A stretch of DNA of 64,000 bases from contig NZ_JARZAG010000008.1 of the NCBI RefSeq assembly GCF_029892155.1, positions 1 through 64,000 of the forward strand. Direction: 5' to 3'. The notes under the pieces were generated by a model. The model was not told the origin of the DNA, did no database searches, and saw only the letters and a list, made by a program, of their open reading frames with translations. The position numbers and the translations under genes are program-made. Positions 1-7,607 of the stretch are shown here, piece after piece (the first letter of the stretch is position 1; each line of letters begins with the position of its first letter). This DNA is from Kitasatospora sp. GAS204B (GTDB lineage Bacteria > Actinomycetota > Actinomycetes > Streptomycetales > Streptomycetaceae).

Positions 1-90
<90 letters not shown>

Positions 91-140
91 TGTTCAGCCC
101 TGTTCAGCCCTGCTCAGCGCTGTTTCAGCCTCGCTCAGCC
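91..140. repeat. 10-bp tandem repeat TGTTCAGCCC, about five units
   Basis: Two perfect units (91-100 and 101-110) are followed by three degraded copies of the same TG-TTCAGCC core. The array runs into the stop codon of the GH59-like gene, which ends at 135. It lies downstream of that gene. No function is evident. Confidence 0.6.
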
Positions 141-2642
141 GACCTTGGCCAGCTGCCAGCTCTGGTTGGCGCCGCCGTTCGCCGGCCACTCGATCGCCTC
201 GGCGCCCATCACCAGCGAGGCCCCGTTGATGTCGACCAGCTCCCCGTCCGAGCGCGACTCCAGGGTGTAGCGGCCGTTGCCGGCCGGGACCACCAGCCAC
301 TGCTGGTTGGTCCCGCCGTTCGGCGTCCAGAGGTCGAGCTGGGTGCCGGGCACCGGGCTGGTGTTCGGCACGTCGAGGGCCTTGCCGCTGGCCACGCCGG
401 TGACGGTGTAGTAGCCGTCGCCGGTGGCGGTCAGCCGCCACTGCTGGTTGCTTCCGCCGTCACCCGGCCACTGGATGACCGGGGTGCCGTCGGCGGTGCC
501 CTGGTTGGCGGCGTCCAGCAGCTGGCCGCTGTTGCCGTTGACCAGCTGGTAGGTGCCGTCCAGCGAGGTGCTGTCGCCCGGGGTGATGGACAGATTGCTG
601 AACTGCGCGTTGTAGTAGCCGCCGGTGCCGAGCGTGATCTGGCCGGCGCCGTAGCTGCTGTCGGTGACGGTGGCCAGCGTGACCCCGTCGAGCCGGGCGG
701 TGATGGTGCTGTCCTGGAACGACAGCTCCAGGTGGTGCCAGGTGTTCAGGCCGAGCGCGGCGACCTGGCCGGAGGCGAGGGTGGTGAAGGTCCAGCTCTG
801 GCCGTCCTTCAGGATCGTCCAGCGGCCGTCGTCGCCGACCCGCAGGTTGTAGGCGTTCAGGCCGTTGTTGTTGCGGCCCTGGGTGCCGACCCGGCCGAGC
901 AGTTCGGCGGTGCCGGACTGCTCGAGCAGGGCGTCGGCGCCGACGGTGTAGTTGGTCCAGCTCAGGTCGCCCATGGTGGCGTAGGGCTGGTCACCGCTCT
1001 CGTCGGTCCACCGGATCGGGGTGGTCGGGGCCTGCTGGCGCAGGCAGTTGCCGGCCCGGCCGCCGGCGCACGGCTCGGTCTCGAAGGCGCCGTTCATGCT
1101 GCTGAAGTAGCGGGCCTCCTGTCCGGTTCCGGTGCCGGCCAGGCTGTCCTGGTACGGCAGGGCGAGCACGCTGCGCTGCGGGGAGCTGGCGGCGCCGGCG
1201 CCCTGTCCGGTGGTGGTGGTCACGGTGTAGATCCGGCCGGGCTGCAGGGTCAGCCGGTAGCTGCCGTCGGCGGCCGGGGCCAGGTCCGGGCCCGGGACCA
1301 GGTGCGCGGTCGAGGAGTTGGAGGAGAAGTCGGTGGACCAGACGTGCAGCGCACCGCCGGGCAGGCCGCCGGTGACGCGCAGGGTCGCGGTCTGCGGACC
1401 GGTGGCGTCCATCGTCTCGAAGACGCTGCTCCAGGCGCTGCGGTCGGGTGCGGCGTAGCTGACGTAGCTGCCGTTGGCCCGGTCACCGGCCAGGTAGCCG
1501 GAGCCGGTGTCCAGGTACTGCCAGCCGGGCGCGGTGAACTGGGTGGTCTGCGCGATGGCCCAGGTGCTGCGGCCGACGGCGTAGGCGCCGGACCACGGCT
1601 GGTCGGCCGTGACCAGGCCCATGGTGTTGAAGCCGAGGTTGGAGTAAAGACCGGCGACCAGCGGCCAGTTGATGAAGGCGGTCAGCTTGGCGTCCAGGTA
1701 GCCGCGGTTGAGGGCGCGGGCGATCGGGGCGGCGCCGGTGTCGGCGTCCTCGGAGCCGTTCTCGCTGGCCCAGAGCTGTTTGCCGGTGGCCTGCGCGTCG
1801 GGCGTACTGCTGCAGCTGGTCATCGCCGACATGTAGCCGCAGGGGTAGTGGGTGCCGACGATGTCGACGGCGTCGTTCAGCGCCTGGTCGCTCCGCATCG
1901 CGGTGGCGATGTCCCAGGTGTCGTCGGCGCCGACCACCTTGGTCGCGCCGAAGCCCGTGGCGGCCAGGGTGGCGTGCAGGTTCTCGTACCAGGCGGCGTT
2001 GTAGCCGCGCTCGTTCCAGCCACCGAGGTAGTCGATGGTCAGGTTGTGCTGCCTGGCGCAGCCGAGCCAAGACATCAGGTAGTCGATCGTGTCCTGGGAC
2101 CAGAAGTTGCCGTTGCCGATCCAGCCGGGGGCGCCCCAGGAGAGGGCGTAGAGCTTGATCCCCGGGTTGCGGGCCTTGGCCTGCTCCATCAGCCACCACT
2201 CGTAGCCGTTGTCGCAGTCGATGCTGCCCCGGGTGTGCTCGATGGAGGACTCGGCGCCGTCGGTGGAGTTGGTGTCGCCGCCGATCTCCACCTTGAGGAT
2301 CTGCAGCGCGGCGCCGTGGCCGGGGGCGAAGAGGTCGTCGAGGATCTGGCCGCGCTGCGGCTCGGGGTAGTCGAGCAGCAGGCGCGAGTTGCCGCCGCCG
2401 CCGCTGATCGCGCCGACGCCGTCGAAGGTGCGGCCGGACGAGGTGCCGTCGACGGTGACGGTGGTGGGGGCGATCGCCGCTTGGGCGGCGGCGCGGGAGG
2501 TGGTCGCCGAGGCGGCGGGGGGCGGCGCGGCGGGGGCCGGCGCGGCCTGGGCGCGGCTGGTGAGCAGGGACAGGCAGAGCGCGAGGACGGCCAGGGTGGC
2601 CGGGGCGAGGCTGCGCGGTCGGGTGCGGGGGTGGGTTCGCAT
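135..2642 (-). CDS. secreted GH59-like glycoside hydrolase (galactocerebrosidase family) with C-terminal ricin-type lectin domain
   Basis: 835 aa. The N-terminus is a Sec signal peptide (basic start, hydrophobic core, AQA-A cleavage region near residue 34). The catalytic part follows, with the FDGVGAISGGGGNSRLLLDY and KVEIGGDTNSTDG blocks characteristic of GH59. The WNER motif supplies the likely acid/base Glu and the WASENGSED region the likely nucleophile. A LamG-like or beta-sandwich stretch lies around residues 490-690. The last 130 residues form a ricin B beta-trefoil with three NQ(Q/S)W repeats. Family members remove galactose from glycolipids or related beta-galactosides; here the likely role is extracellular glycan degradation. 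It is transcribed away from the aldo/keto reductase gene. The family call is strong but the exact substrate is not known. Confidence 0.85.
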   Translation of the reverse strand: MRTHPRTRPRSLAPATLAVLALCLSLLTSRAQAAPAPAAPPPAASATTSRAAAQAAIAPTTVTVDGTSSGRTFDGVGAISGGGGNSRLLLDYPEPQRGQILDDLFAPGHGAALQILKVEIGGDTNSTDGAESSIEHTRGSIDCDNGYEWWLMEQAKARNPGIKLYALSWGAPGWIGNGNFWSQDTIDYLMSWLGCARQHNLTIDYLGGWNERGYNAAWYENLHATLAATGFGATKVVGADDTWDIATAMRSDQALNDAVDIVGTHYPCGYMSAMTSCSSTPDAQATGKQLWASENGSEDADTGAAPIARALNRGYLDAKLTAFINWPLVAGLYSNLGFNTMGLVTADQPWSGAYAVGRSTWAIAQTTQFTAPGWQYLDTGSGYLAGDRANGSYVSYAAPDRSAWSSVFETMDATGPQTATLRVTGGLPGGALHVWSTDFSSNSSTAHLVPGPDLAPAADGSYRLTLQPGRIYTVTTTTGQGAGAASSPQRSVLALPYQDSLAGTGTGQEARYFSSMNGAFETEPCAGGRAGNCLRQQAPTTPIRWTDESGDQPYATMGDLSWTNYTVGADALLEQSGTAELLGRVGTQGRNNNGLNAYNLRVGDDGRWTILKDGQSWTFTTLASGQVAALGLNTWHHLELSFQDSTITARLDGVTLATVTDSSYGAGQITLGTGGYYNAQFSNLSITPGDSTSLDGTYQLVNGNSGQLLDAANQGTADGTPVIQWPGDGGSNQQWRLTATGDGYYTVTGVASGKALDVPNTSPVPGTQLDLWTPNGGTNQQWLVVPAGNGRYTLESRSDGELVDINGASLVMGAEAIEWPANGGANQSWQLAKVG

Positions 2643-2794
2643 CTGGATGCAGTACTCCCGTGGTTCGCTGTGGGGGATTATGCGCGGGGGGTGCGGTGAA
2701 ACGAACGCAACTGAGCAAAATCACACAGTAGGGACGGGATGACGCACCGTCAAGGATCGTGCGCGGGGTGGCAGTTGGGCGCGTCCGGATGACG

Positions 2795-2848
2795 GATGAC
2801 CGATGCCAGCGGACAGATGACCGATGACAGTTATTGAAATCTGTCATC
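2795..2848. promoter_or_regulatory. candidate operator cluster: GATGACCGATG direct repeats plus inverted repeat
   Basis: The 11-mer GATGACCGATG occurs at 2795-2805 and again at 2816-2826, exactly 21 bp apart (two helical turns). An inverted repeat follows, with arms GATGACAG (2823-2830) and CTGTCATC (2841-2848) around a 10-nt spacer. The cluster lies in the 290-bp intergenic region between the divergent GH59-like and aldo/keto reductase genes. Helical phasing plus dyad symmetry suggests a regulator binding site. The cognate protein is unknown. Confidence 0.45.
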
Positions 2849-2932
2849 CGTCATGCCAAAGTTGTCTCCGAGGGCACCCGCCACCCGCCCCGCCCCGCAC
2901 AACCCCGCCCACCCCCTCCCCCGGAGCCCCAG

Positions 2933-3964
2933 ATGACCGTCATCGGCACCCGCAAGCTCGGCCGCACCGGCCCCACCACCTCCGCCCTCGGCCTCGGCGC
3001 GATGGGCATGTCCGACATGTACGGCCCGGCCGACGAGGCCGAGAGCATCGCGACCATCCACGCCGCCCTGGACGCCGGGGTCACCCTGATCGACACCGGC
3101 GACTTCTACGGCATGGGCCACAACGAGCTGCTGATCCACGACGCGCTGCGCGGCCGCGACCGCGAGTCCGTCCAGCTCAGCGTCAAGTTCGGCGCCCAGC
3201 GCGGCCCGGACGGCTCCTGGCTGGGCTACGACGCGAGCCCCGCCGCCACCAAGACCGCCCTCGCCTATACGCTGCGCCGCCTGCGCACCGACTACGTCGA
3301 CGTCTACCGCCCCGCCCGGCTCGACCCGAACGTCCCGATCGAGGAGACCGTCGGCGCCATCGCCGACCTGGTGAAGGCCGGCTACGTCCGCCACATCGGC
3401 CTCTCCGAGGTCGGCGCTGCGACCCTGCGCCGGGCCGCCGCCGTACACCCGATCAGCGACCTGCAGATCGAGTACTCGCTGATCTCCCGCAGCCCGGAGG
3501 CCGAGGTGCTGCCCACCGCCCGCGAGCTGGGCATCGGCGTGACGGCCTACGGCGTACTCTCCCGCGGCCTGCTCAGCGGCCACTGGACGCCGCAGCGCGA
3601 GCTGGCCGGCACCGACTTCCGCGGCCACAGCCCCCGCTTCCAGGGGGAGAACCTGGCCCACAACCTCGCCCTGGTCGAGGCACTGCGCGCGATCGCCGAG
3701 GAGAAGGGCGCCAGCGTGGCCCAGGTGGCGATCGCCTGGGTCGCCGGGCGCGGCGCGGACGTCGTGCCGCTGGTCGGCGCCCGTCGCCGGGAGCGGCTGA
3801 GCGAGGCGCTCGGCTCGGTCGACGTGCACCTGGACGCCGCCGACCTCGCGGCCATCGAGGCGGCCGTCCCCGCCGATGCCGCCGCTGGTGAGAGGTACGC
3901 TGCCGCACAGATGGCCCACCTCGACAGCGAGCGGAGCGAGCACAGCGCGCCCCGCGAGCACTGA
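2933..3964 (+). CDS. aldo/keto reductase
   Basis: 343 aa from an in-frame ATG at 2933. The upstream extension to 2834 is low-complexity Pro-rich sequence outside the family fold. The start MTVIGTRKLGRTG and the GLGAMGMSDMYG block are typical of the AKR TIM barrel. Visible parts are the Asp-Tyr pair in LIDTGDFYG, the Lys in LSVKFG and the C-terminal NADPH-binding PLVGARRRERL. In the usual DLYYQHR-type segment this protein reads DVYRPARLDP, so the fourth tetrad residue, His, is replaced by Ala. That is known in some actinomycete AKRs and suggests altered chemistry. A hairpin terminator follows at 3973. Substrate unknown. Confidence 0.88.
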   Translation: MTVIGTRKLGRTGPTTSALGLGAMGMSDMYGPADEAESIATIHAALDAGVTLIDTGDFYGMGHNELLIHDALRGRDRESVQLSVKFGAQRGPDGSWLGYDASPAATKTALAYTLRRLRTDYVDVYRPARLDPNVPIEETVGAIADLVKAGYVRHIGLSEVGAATLRRAAAVHPISDLQIEYSLISRSPEAEVLPTARELGIGVTAYGVLSRGLLSGHWTPQRELAGTDFRGHSPRFQGENLAHNLALVEALRAIAEEKGASVAQVAIAWVAGRGADVVPLVGARRRERLSEALGSVDVHLDAADLAAIEAAVPADAAAGERYAAAQMAHLDSERSEHSAPREH

Positions 3965-3972
3965 GTCGATCG

Positions 3973-4010
3973 GCGGTCTCCCGGGGCGGGCATCACCCCG
4001 GGAAGACCGC
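3973..4010 (+). terminator. hairpin terminator after aldo/keto reductase
   Basis: Arms at 3973-3986 (GCGGTCTCCCGGGG) and 3996-4010 pair along their length with one bulged base and a 9-nt loop. It lies 8 bases past the stop codon, followed by a short run containing TTCC. There is no long U tract, as is common in actinomycetes. Confidence 0.7.
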
Positions 4011-4031
4011 TCGGGCCTTCCGACAGCCCAG

Positions 4032-4059
4032 GCCGTCAGCCGTCAGCCGTCAGCCGTCG
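4032..4059. repeat. 7-bp tandem repeat GCCGTCA, four units
   Basis: Three perfect GCCGTCA units (4032-4052) are followed by GCCGTCG (4053-4059). The array lies 37 bp upstream of the TetR gene start, in its probable leader. It is a candidate slippage-prone tract. Confidence 0.7.
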
Positions 4060-4095
4060 GCCGCATCCGCCGCACCAGATAGGACGTAGCGCTCC

Positions 4096-4725
4096 GTGAC
4101 CAGCGACACCACCCTCACCCCCGAGCAGATCCTCAGCGCGGCCGAGGACGTGCTGCGGCGGTTCGGCCCGGCCAAGGCCACCGTGGTGGACATCGCGCGC
4201 GTCCTCGGCGTCAGCCACGGCAGCGTCTACCGGCACTTCCCCAGCAAGGCCGCGCTGCGCGAGGCGGTCACCCAGCGCTGGCTGGACCAGGAGCACGAGA
4301 GCCTGCAAGCGATCACCCTGGAGGCCGGCCCGGCCGGCGAGCGGCTGCACCGCTGGCTGGCCACGCTCTTCGCGGCCAAGCGCAAGAAGGCGCTGGACGA
4401 CCCCGAGCTGTTCGCCACCTACCTCACCCTGGTCACCGAGAACAGCGGCACCGTCGACGCGCACCTGGACACGCTCACCGCACAGCTCGCGCACGTCATC
4501 CAGGACGGCATCTGGCAGGGCGAGTTCAGCGCGGTCCAGGTCGAGACCATGGCCCGTGCGGTGTTCCAGGCCACCGCACACTTCCACGACCCCGCGCACG
4601 CCGCCGAGTGGGCCGACGAACGCCGCTCGAGCGCCGACTTCGAGGCACTCTGGTCCCTGCTGCACGCGGGCCTGCGCGGCAAGTGGGGCAACGGCGAAGC
4701 GAAACCGCGCCCCGCGAAGAAGTGA
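4096..4725 (+). CDS. TetR family transcriptional regulator
   Basis: 209 aa with a GTG start. Residues 8-55 form the TetR DNA-binding domain: helix 1 EQILSAAEDVLRRFG, then the helix-turn-helix VVDIARVLGVSHGSVYRHFPSKAALREAV. The remainder is the divergent ligand-binding and dimerisation domain, with TetR_C-like helices. The C-terminus is lysine-rich (AKPRPAKK) and its last codons enter a 13-bp tandem repeat array. The gene stands between an aldo/keto reductase and a secreted peptidase with no obvious divergent partner, so its target cannot be assigned. The upstream aldo/keto reductase is a reasonable guess. Confidence 0.9.
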   Translation: MTSDTTLTPEQILSAAEDVLRRFGPAKATVVDIARVLGVSHGSVYRHFPSKAALREAVTQRWLDQEHESLQAITLEAGPAGERLHRWLATLFAAKRKKALDDPELFATYLTLVTENSGTVDAHLDTLTAQLAHVIQDGIWQGEFSAVQVETMARAVFQATAHFHDPAHAAEWADERRSSADFEALWSLLHAGLRGKWGNGEAKPRPAKK

Positions 4726-4781
4726 CGCGAGAAGTGACGCGAAGAAGTAACGCAGAGAAGTGGCGCGGAGAAGTGACGTAG
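4718..4781. repeat. 12-13-bp tandem repeat AGAAGTGACGCG(A), five units, overlapping a stop codon
   Basis: Units start at 4718, 4730, 4743, 4756 and 4769, each with the core AGAAGTgaCGc. The first unit contains the last Lys codons and the TGA stop of the TetR gene, so copy-number change could extend or alter the C-terminus. A further degraded unit follows. No match to a known site is recognised. Confidence 0.75.
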
Positions 4782-4915
4782 AACTGACGGTACGTCAATC
4801 CGACGGGCGGCCGGTTTTCCGCGAACACCGCCACTGATCAGCCAAGTTGAGGATTTCATCCGTGTAAAGGATCGCTCCCGTGCCTTGCCGCCGATCCTGA
4901 CCGCGCACTAGCGTC

Positions 4916-4957
4916 AGCCCCACACCAACCCGCGCCATCGCGGTCGGGTGTGGGGCT
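4916..4957 (+). terminator. strong hairpin terminator
   Basis: Perfect 11-bp arms AGCCCCACACC (4916-4926) and GGTGTGGGGCT (4947-4957), followed by TTCT. The loop is 20 nt. It most likely ends transcription of the TetR gene. Confidence 0.8.
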
Positions 4958-4974
4958 TTCTGCTGTCAGGTACT

Positions 4975-4994
4975 TGACATCCCATCAGATGTCA
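4975..4994. promoter_or_regulatory. palindromic operator candidate TGACATC-N6-GATGTCA overlapping a -35-like TTGACA
   Basis: Perfect 7-bp inverted arms with a 6-nt spacer. A consensus TTGACA hexamer at 4974-4979 overlaps the left arm, so a bound protein would occlude the promoter. It lies about 430 bp upstream of the S53 peptidase start and just after the terminator at 4916-4957. It could drive a long-leader transcript of the peptidase. Confidence 0.45.
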
Positions 4995-5084
4995 TGCCCC
5001 TGCCAGTGATGGCTTCGCAGTCTGCGCTCGCTCCCCCACCCGCGTGCGCGGCCCCCGGCAGGCGGGCCGGTCACGCCGTACCGA

Positions 5085-5275
5085 TCAGCGCATCCGCACC
5101 GCCCGTGGCACGTGCACCGCCCGCGCCACGCGCACTGCCCGTGCTCTCCGCACCGCCCGTGCCATCGCATCGCCCGTGCTCTGCGCACCATCCGCGCTGC
5201 CCGGTGTCACCCGTGTCACCCGTGCCATCCCGCACCACCCGTGCCACCCCCACTGCCCGCACCGCATGCGGCATG
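5085..5275. repeat. degenerate GCACCGCCCGTGCC-type repeat block in the peptidase leader
   Basis: About 190 bp consists of imperfect copies of a GCACCGCCCGTG(C/G)C motif, with variants such as GCACTGCCCGTGCTC and GCATCGCCCGTGCTC. It is readable in several frames, but none gives a credible protein. It lies between the 4975 palindrome and the TTG start at 5421. The 4726-5420 interval otherwise holds only the 4718 repeat, a terminator and the palindrome. Confidence 0.55.
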
Positions 5276-5420
5276 CACCCGCGTGCGGTGCGTCGGCCCG
5301 CGGCCACCAGCCGTCGGGCCATCCGCACGTGCCGAGATCCACCAGCACGGGCCCGTCCCGGTCCCCGGCCGTACCCCAGGCCGGCCAGGCGCGGCCCCGA
5401 CCCCCACGGAGGGTTCTCCC

Positions 5421-7430
5421 TTGCGCACCCATACCTCGGCCGGCCCACGCCCGCGCAAGCTGCGCGCGCTGACCGCCGTCCTGCCGTCCACCGCACTCGC
5501 CGCCCTGGGCCTGCTCGCCCCGACCGCCCACGCGGCCGACGCGCAGGGCCCCGCCGGCGACCAGGTCACGGTCAAGCACGTCTGTGCCGCCCCGACCCAC
5601 CCCGGCGAGATGGCCTGCCTCGCGCTGGCCCGCACCAACGTGACCCAGCCGCACGCCTTCGCGCTGCACGCCGTCTCGCCGAACGCCACGCCGTCCGGCT
5701 ACGGCCCCAGCGACCTGCAGAGCGCGTACAACCTGCCCGCCAACGGCGGCGCCGGGCAGACGGTGGCGATCGTCGACGCGCAGGACGACCCCAACGCCGA
5801 GTCGGACCTGGCCACCTACCGCTCCCAGTACGGCCTGCCGGCCTGCACCACGGCGAACGGCTGCTTCAAGAAGATCGCCGAGGACGGCAGCACCAACTAC
5901 CCCACCGGTGACACCGGTTGGGCCGGCGAGATCTCGCTGGACCTGGACATGGTCTCGGCCGCCGCGCCCAACGCGCACATCCTGCTGGTCGAGGCGACCT
6001 CGGCGAACATGAGCGACCTGGGCACCGCGGTCAACCAGGCCGTCTCGCAGGGCGCGAAGTTCGTCTCCAACAGCTACGGCGGCTCCGAGGACTCCACCGA
6101 CACCAGTTCGGACAGCCAGTACTTCAACCACCCCGGGGTGGCCATCACCGTCTCCGCCGGTGACGGCGGCTACGGCGCCGAGTACCCGGCCTCCTCGCAG
6201 TACGTGACCTCGGTCGGCGGCACCGCGCTGACCAAGGACTCCAGCGCCCGCGGCTGGAGCGAGAGCGTCTGGAACACCAGCAGCACCGAGGGCACCGGCT
6301 CCGGCTGCTCTGCCTACGACCCCAAGCCGAGCTGGCAGACCGACTCCGGCTGCAGCAACCGCACCGTCTCCGACGTCTCCGCGGTCGCCGACCCGGCCAC
6401 CGGCGTCGCGGTCTACCAGACCTACGGCGGCTCCGGCTGGGCCGTCTACGGCGGCACCAGCGCCTCCTCGCCGATCATCGCCAGCGTCTACGCGGACGCC
6501 GGCACCCCGGGTGCGAGCGACTACCCGGCGTCCTACCCGTACGCCCACACCTCGGCGCTGAACGACGTGACCAGCGGCAACAACGGCAGTTGCTCGCCGT
6601 CCTACCTCTGCACCGCGGGCACCGGCTACGACGGCCCGACCGGCTGGGGCACCCCCAACGGCCTGGCGGCCTTCACCGCGGGCGGCAGCACCGGCGGCAA
6701 CACCGTCACGGTGACCAGCCCCGGCAGCCAGACCACCGCCGCCGGCGGCGCGGTCAGCCTGCAGGTCAAGGCGAGTGACAGCGCCTCCGGCCAGAGCCTC
6801 ACCTACACCGCCAGCGGCCTGCCCGCCGGCCTCACCATCAACTCCAGCGGTCTGATCTCCGGCACCCCGACCACCGCCGGCACCTCCTCGGTGACCGCCA
6901 CGGCCACCGACACCACCGGCGCCACCGGCAGCACCACCTTCAGCTGGACCGTCAGCCCCAGCTCCAGCGGCTGCACCCCGGCCCAGTTGCTCGGCAACCC
7001 CGGCTTCGAGACCGGCAGCGCCTCCCCGTGGACCGCGACCTCCGGCGTCATCAACAACGACACCGTCAGCGAGCCCGCCCACTCCGGCAACTACGACGCC
7101 TGGCTGGACGGCTACGGCTCCTCCCACACCGACACCCTGGCGCAGACCGTCACCATCCCGGCCGGCTGCTCCGCGAACTTCAGCTTCTGGCTGCACATCG
7201 ACACCAACAAGACCGGCACCACCGCAGCCGACAAGCTCACCGTCACCGCCAACGGCACCACCCTGGCCACCTACAGCAACCTCAACGCCAACAACGGCTA
7301 CACCCAGATCAACCTCAACCTCTCCTCCTACGCGGGCAAGAGCGTCGCCCTGAAGTTCACCGGCGTGGAGAACTCCTCCTCCGCACAGACCAGCTTCGTG
7401 ATCGACGACACCGCACTGAACGCCAGCTGA
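5421..7430 (+). CDS. secreted S53 (sedolisin) family serine-carboxyl peptidase with Ig-like and C-terminal beta-sandwich module
   Basis: 669 aa from a TTG start at 5421, chosen because GGAGG lies at 5408-5412 and a signal peptide begins directly (ends ...APTAHA-A). The catalytic domain covers roughly residues 90-430. E170 and D174 lie in GEISLDLD, oxyanion D248 in SAGDGGYG and S347 in GGTSASSP, matching the sedolisin Glu/Asp/Asp/Ser set. The usual large pro-kumamolisin propeptide of about 180 residues is absent; only about 60 residues separate signal and catalytic core. A He_PIG-type Ig repeat follows (about 440-515), then a NPGFETG beta-sandwich module to the end. That C-terminal module is almost identical in DNA to the one at 55383-55972. 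Confidence 0.9.
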   Translation: MRTHTSAGPRPRKLRALTAVLPSTALAALGLLAPTAHAADAQGPAGDQVTVKHVCAAPTHPGEMACLALARTNVTQPHAFALHAVSPNATPSGYGPSDLQSAYNLPANGGAGQTVAIVDAQDDPNAESDLATYRSQYGLPACTTANGCFKKIAEDGSTNYPTGDTGWAGEISLDLDMVSAAAPNAHILLVEATSANMSDLGTAVNQAVSQGAKFVSNSYGGSEDSTDTSSDSQYFNHPGVAITVSAGDGGYGAEYPASSQYVTSVGGTALTKDSSARGWSESVWNTSSTEGTGSGCSAYDPKPSWQTDSGCSNRTVSDVSAVADPATGVAVYQTYGGSGWAVYGGTSASSPIIASVYADAGTPGASDYPASYPYAHTSALNDVTSGNNGSCSPSYLCTAGTGYDGPTGWGTPNGLAAFTAGGSTGGNTVTVTSPGSQTTAAGGAVSLQVKASDSASGQSLTYTASGLPAGLTINSSGLISGTPTTAGTSSVTATATDTTGATGSTTFSWTVSPSSSGCTPAQLLGNPGFETGSASPWTATSGVINNDTVSEPAHSGNYDAWLDGYGSSHTDTLAQTVTIPAGCSANFSFWLHIDTNKTGTTAADKLTVTANGTTLATYSNLNANNGYTQINLNLSSYAGKSVALKFTGVENSSSAQTSFVIDDTALNAS

Positions 7431-7431
7431 C
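6841..7431. repeat. copy A of a long near-identical repeat (591 bp)
   Basis: This pairs with 55383-55973 at a constant offset of 48,542. From 7074 to 7431 all 358 positions are identical, including the TGA stop and one base past it. From 6841 to 7073 I count seven substitutions. Identity stops abruptly after 7431. Confidence 0.95.
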
Positions 7432-7456
7432 GCTGCGTCAGCCAGTCTGATACCGG

Positions 7457-7481
7457 GGGCCGTGGCCGTGTGCCGCGGCCC
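7457..7481 (+). terminator. hairpin terminator after S53 peptidase
   Basis: Arms GGGCCGTGGC (7457-7466) and GCCGCGGCCC (7472-7481) pair over 10 bp with one G-U wobble and a 5-nt loop, followed by TTC. The hairpin core resembles the terminator after the other copy of the repeated module (56025-56057). Confidence 0.7.
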
Positions 7482-7607
7482 TTCGGGCTGTCCGAACGAG
7501 AAGATCGACCTGAGTGGTCCGGCCAGGCTGCACATCGAGCCATCGCGTGGATACTGTGCGTGCCCGAGCATCGCGATAGGGTCGTACCGCGATGAGGGAG
7601 GGCACTT

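Noticed and set aside
732..2699. Long plus-strand ORF of 655 codons opposite the GH59-like gene
   Set aside because: It is rich in Gly/Ala/Val with no domains and lies fully antisense to a gene with clear family motifs and a signal peptide; it is a high-GC shadow frame.
2834..2932. Upstream ATG start (2834) for the aldo/keto reductase
   Set aside because: The extra 33 residues are Pro/Arg-rich, lie inside the repeat/dyad region and are outside the AKR fold; ATG 2933 gives the family N-terminus.
5085..5275. CRISPR-like array in the peptidase leader
   Set aside because: The repeats are degenerate, contiguous and without unique spacers of constant length, so this is low-complexity sequence.
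5085..7571. 828-codon minus-strand ORF opposite the S53 peptidase
   Set aside because: Low-complexity Gly/Ala/Val/Arg composition; the plus strand has catalytic motifs, a signal peptide and a Shine-Dalgarno sequence.
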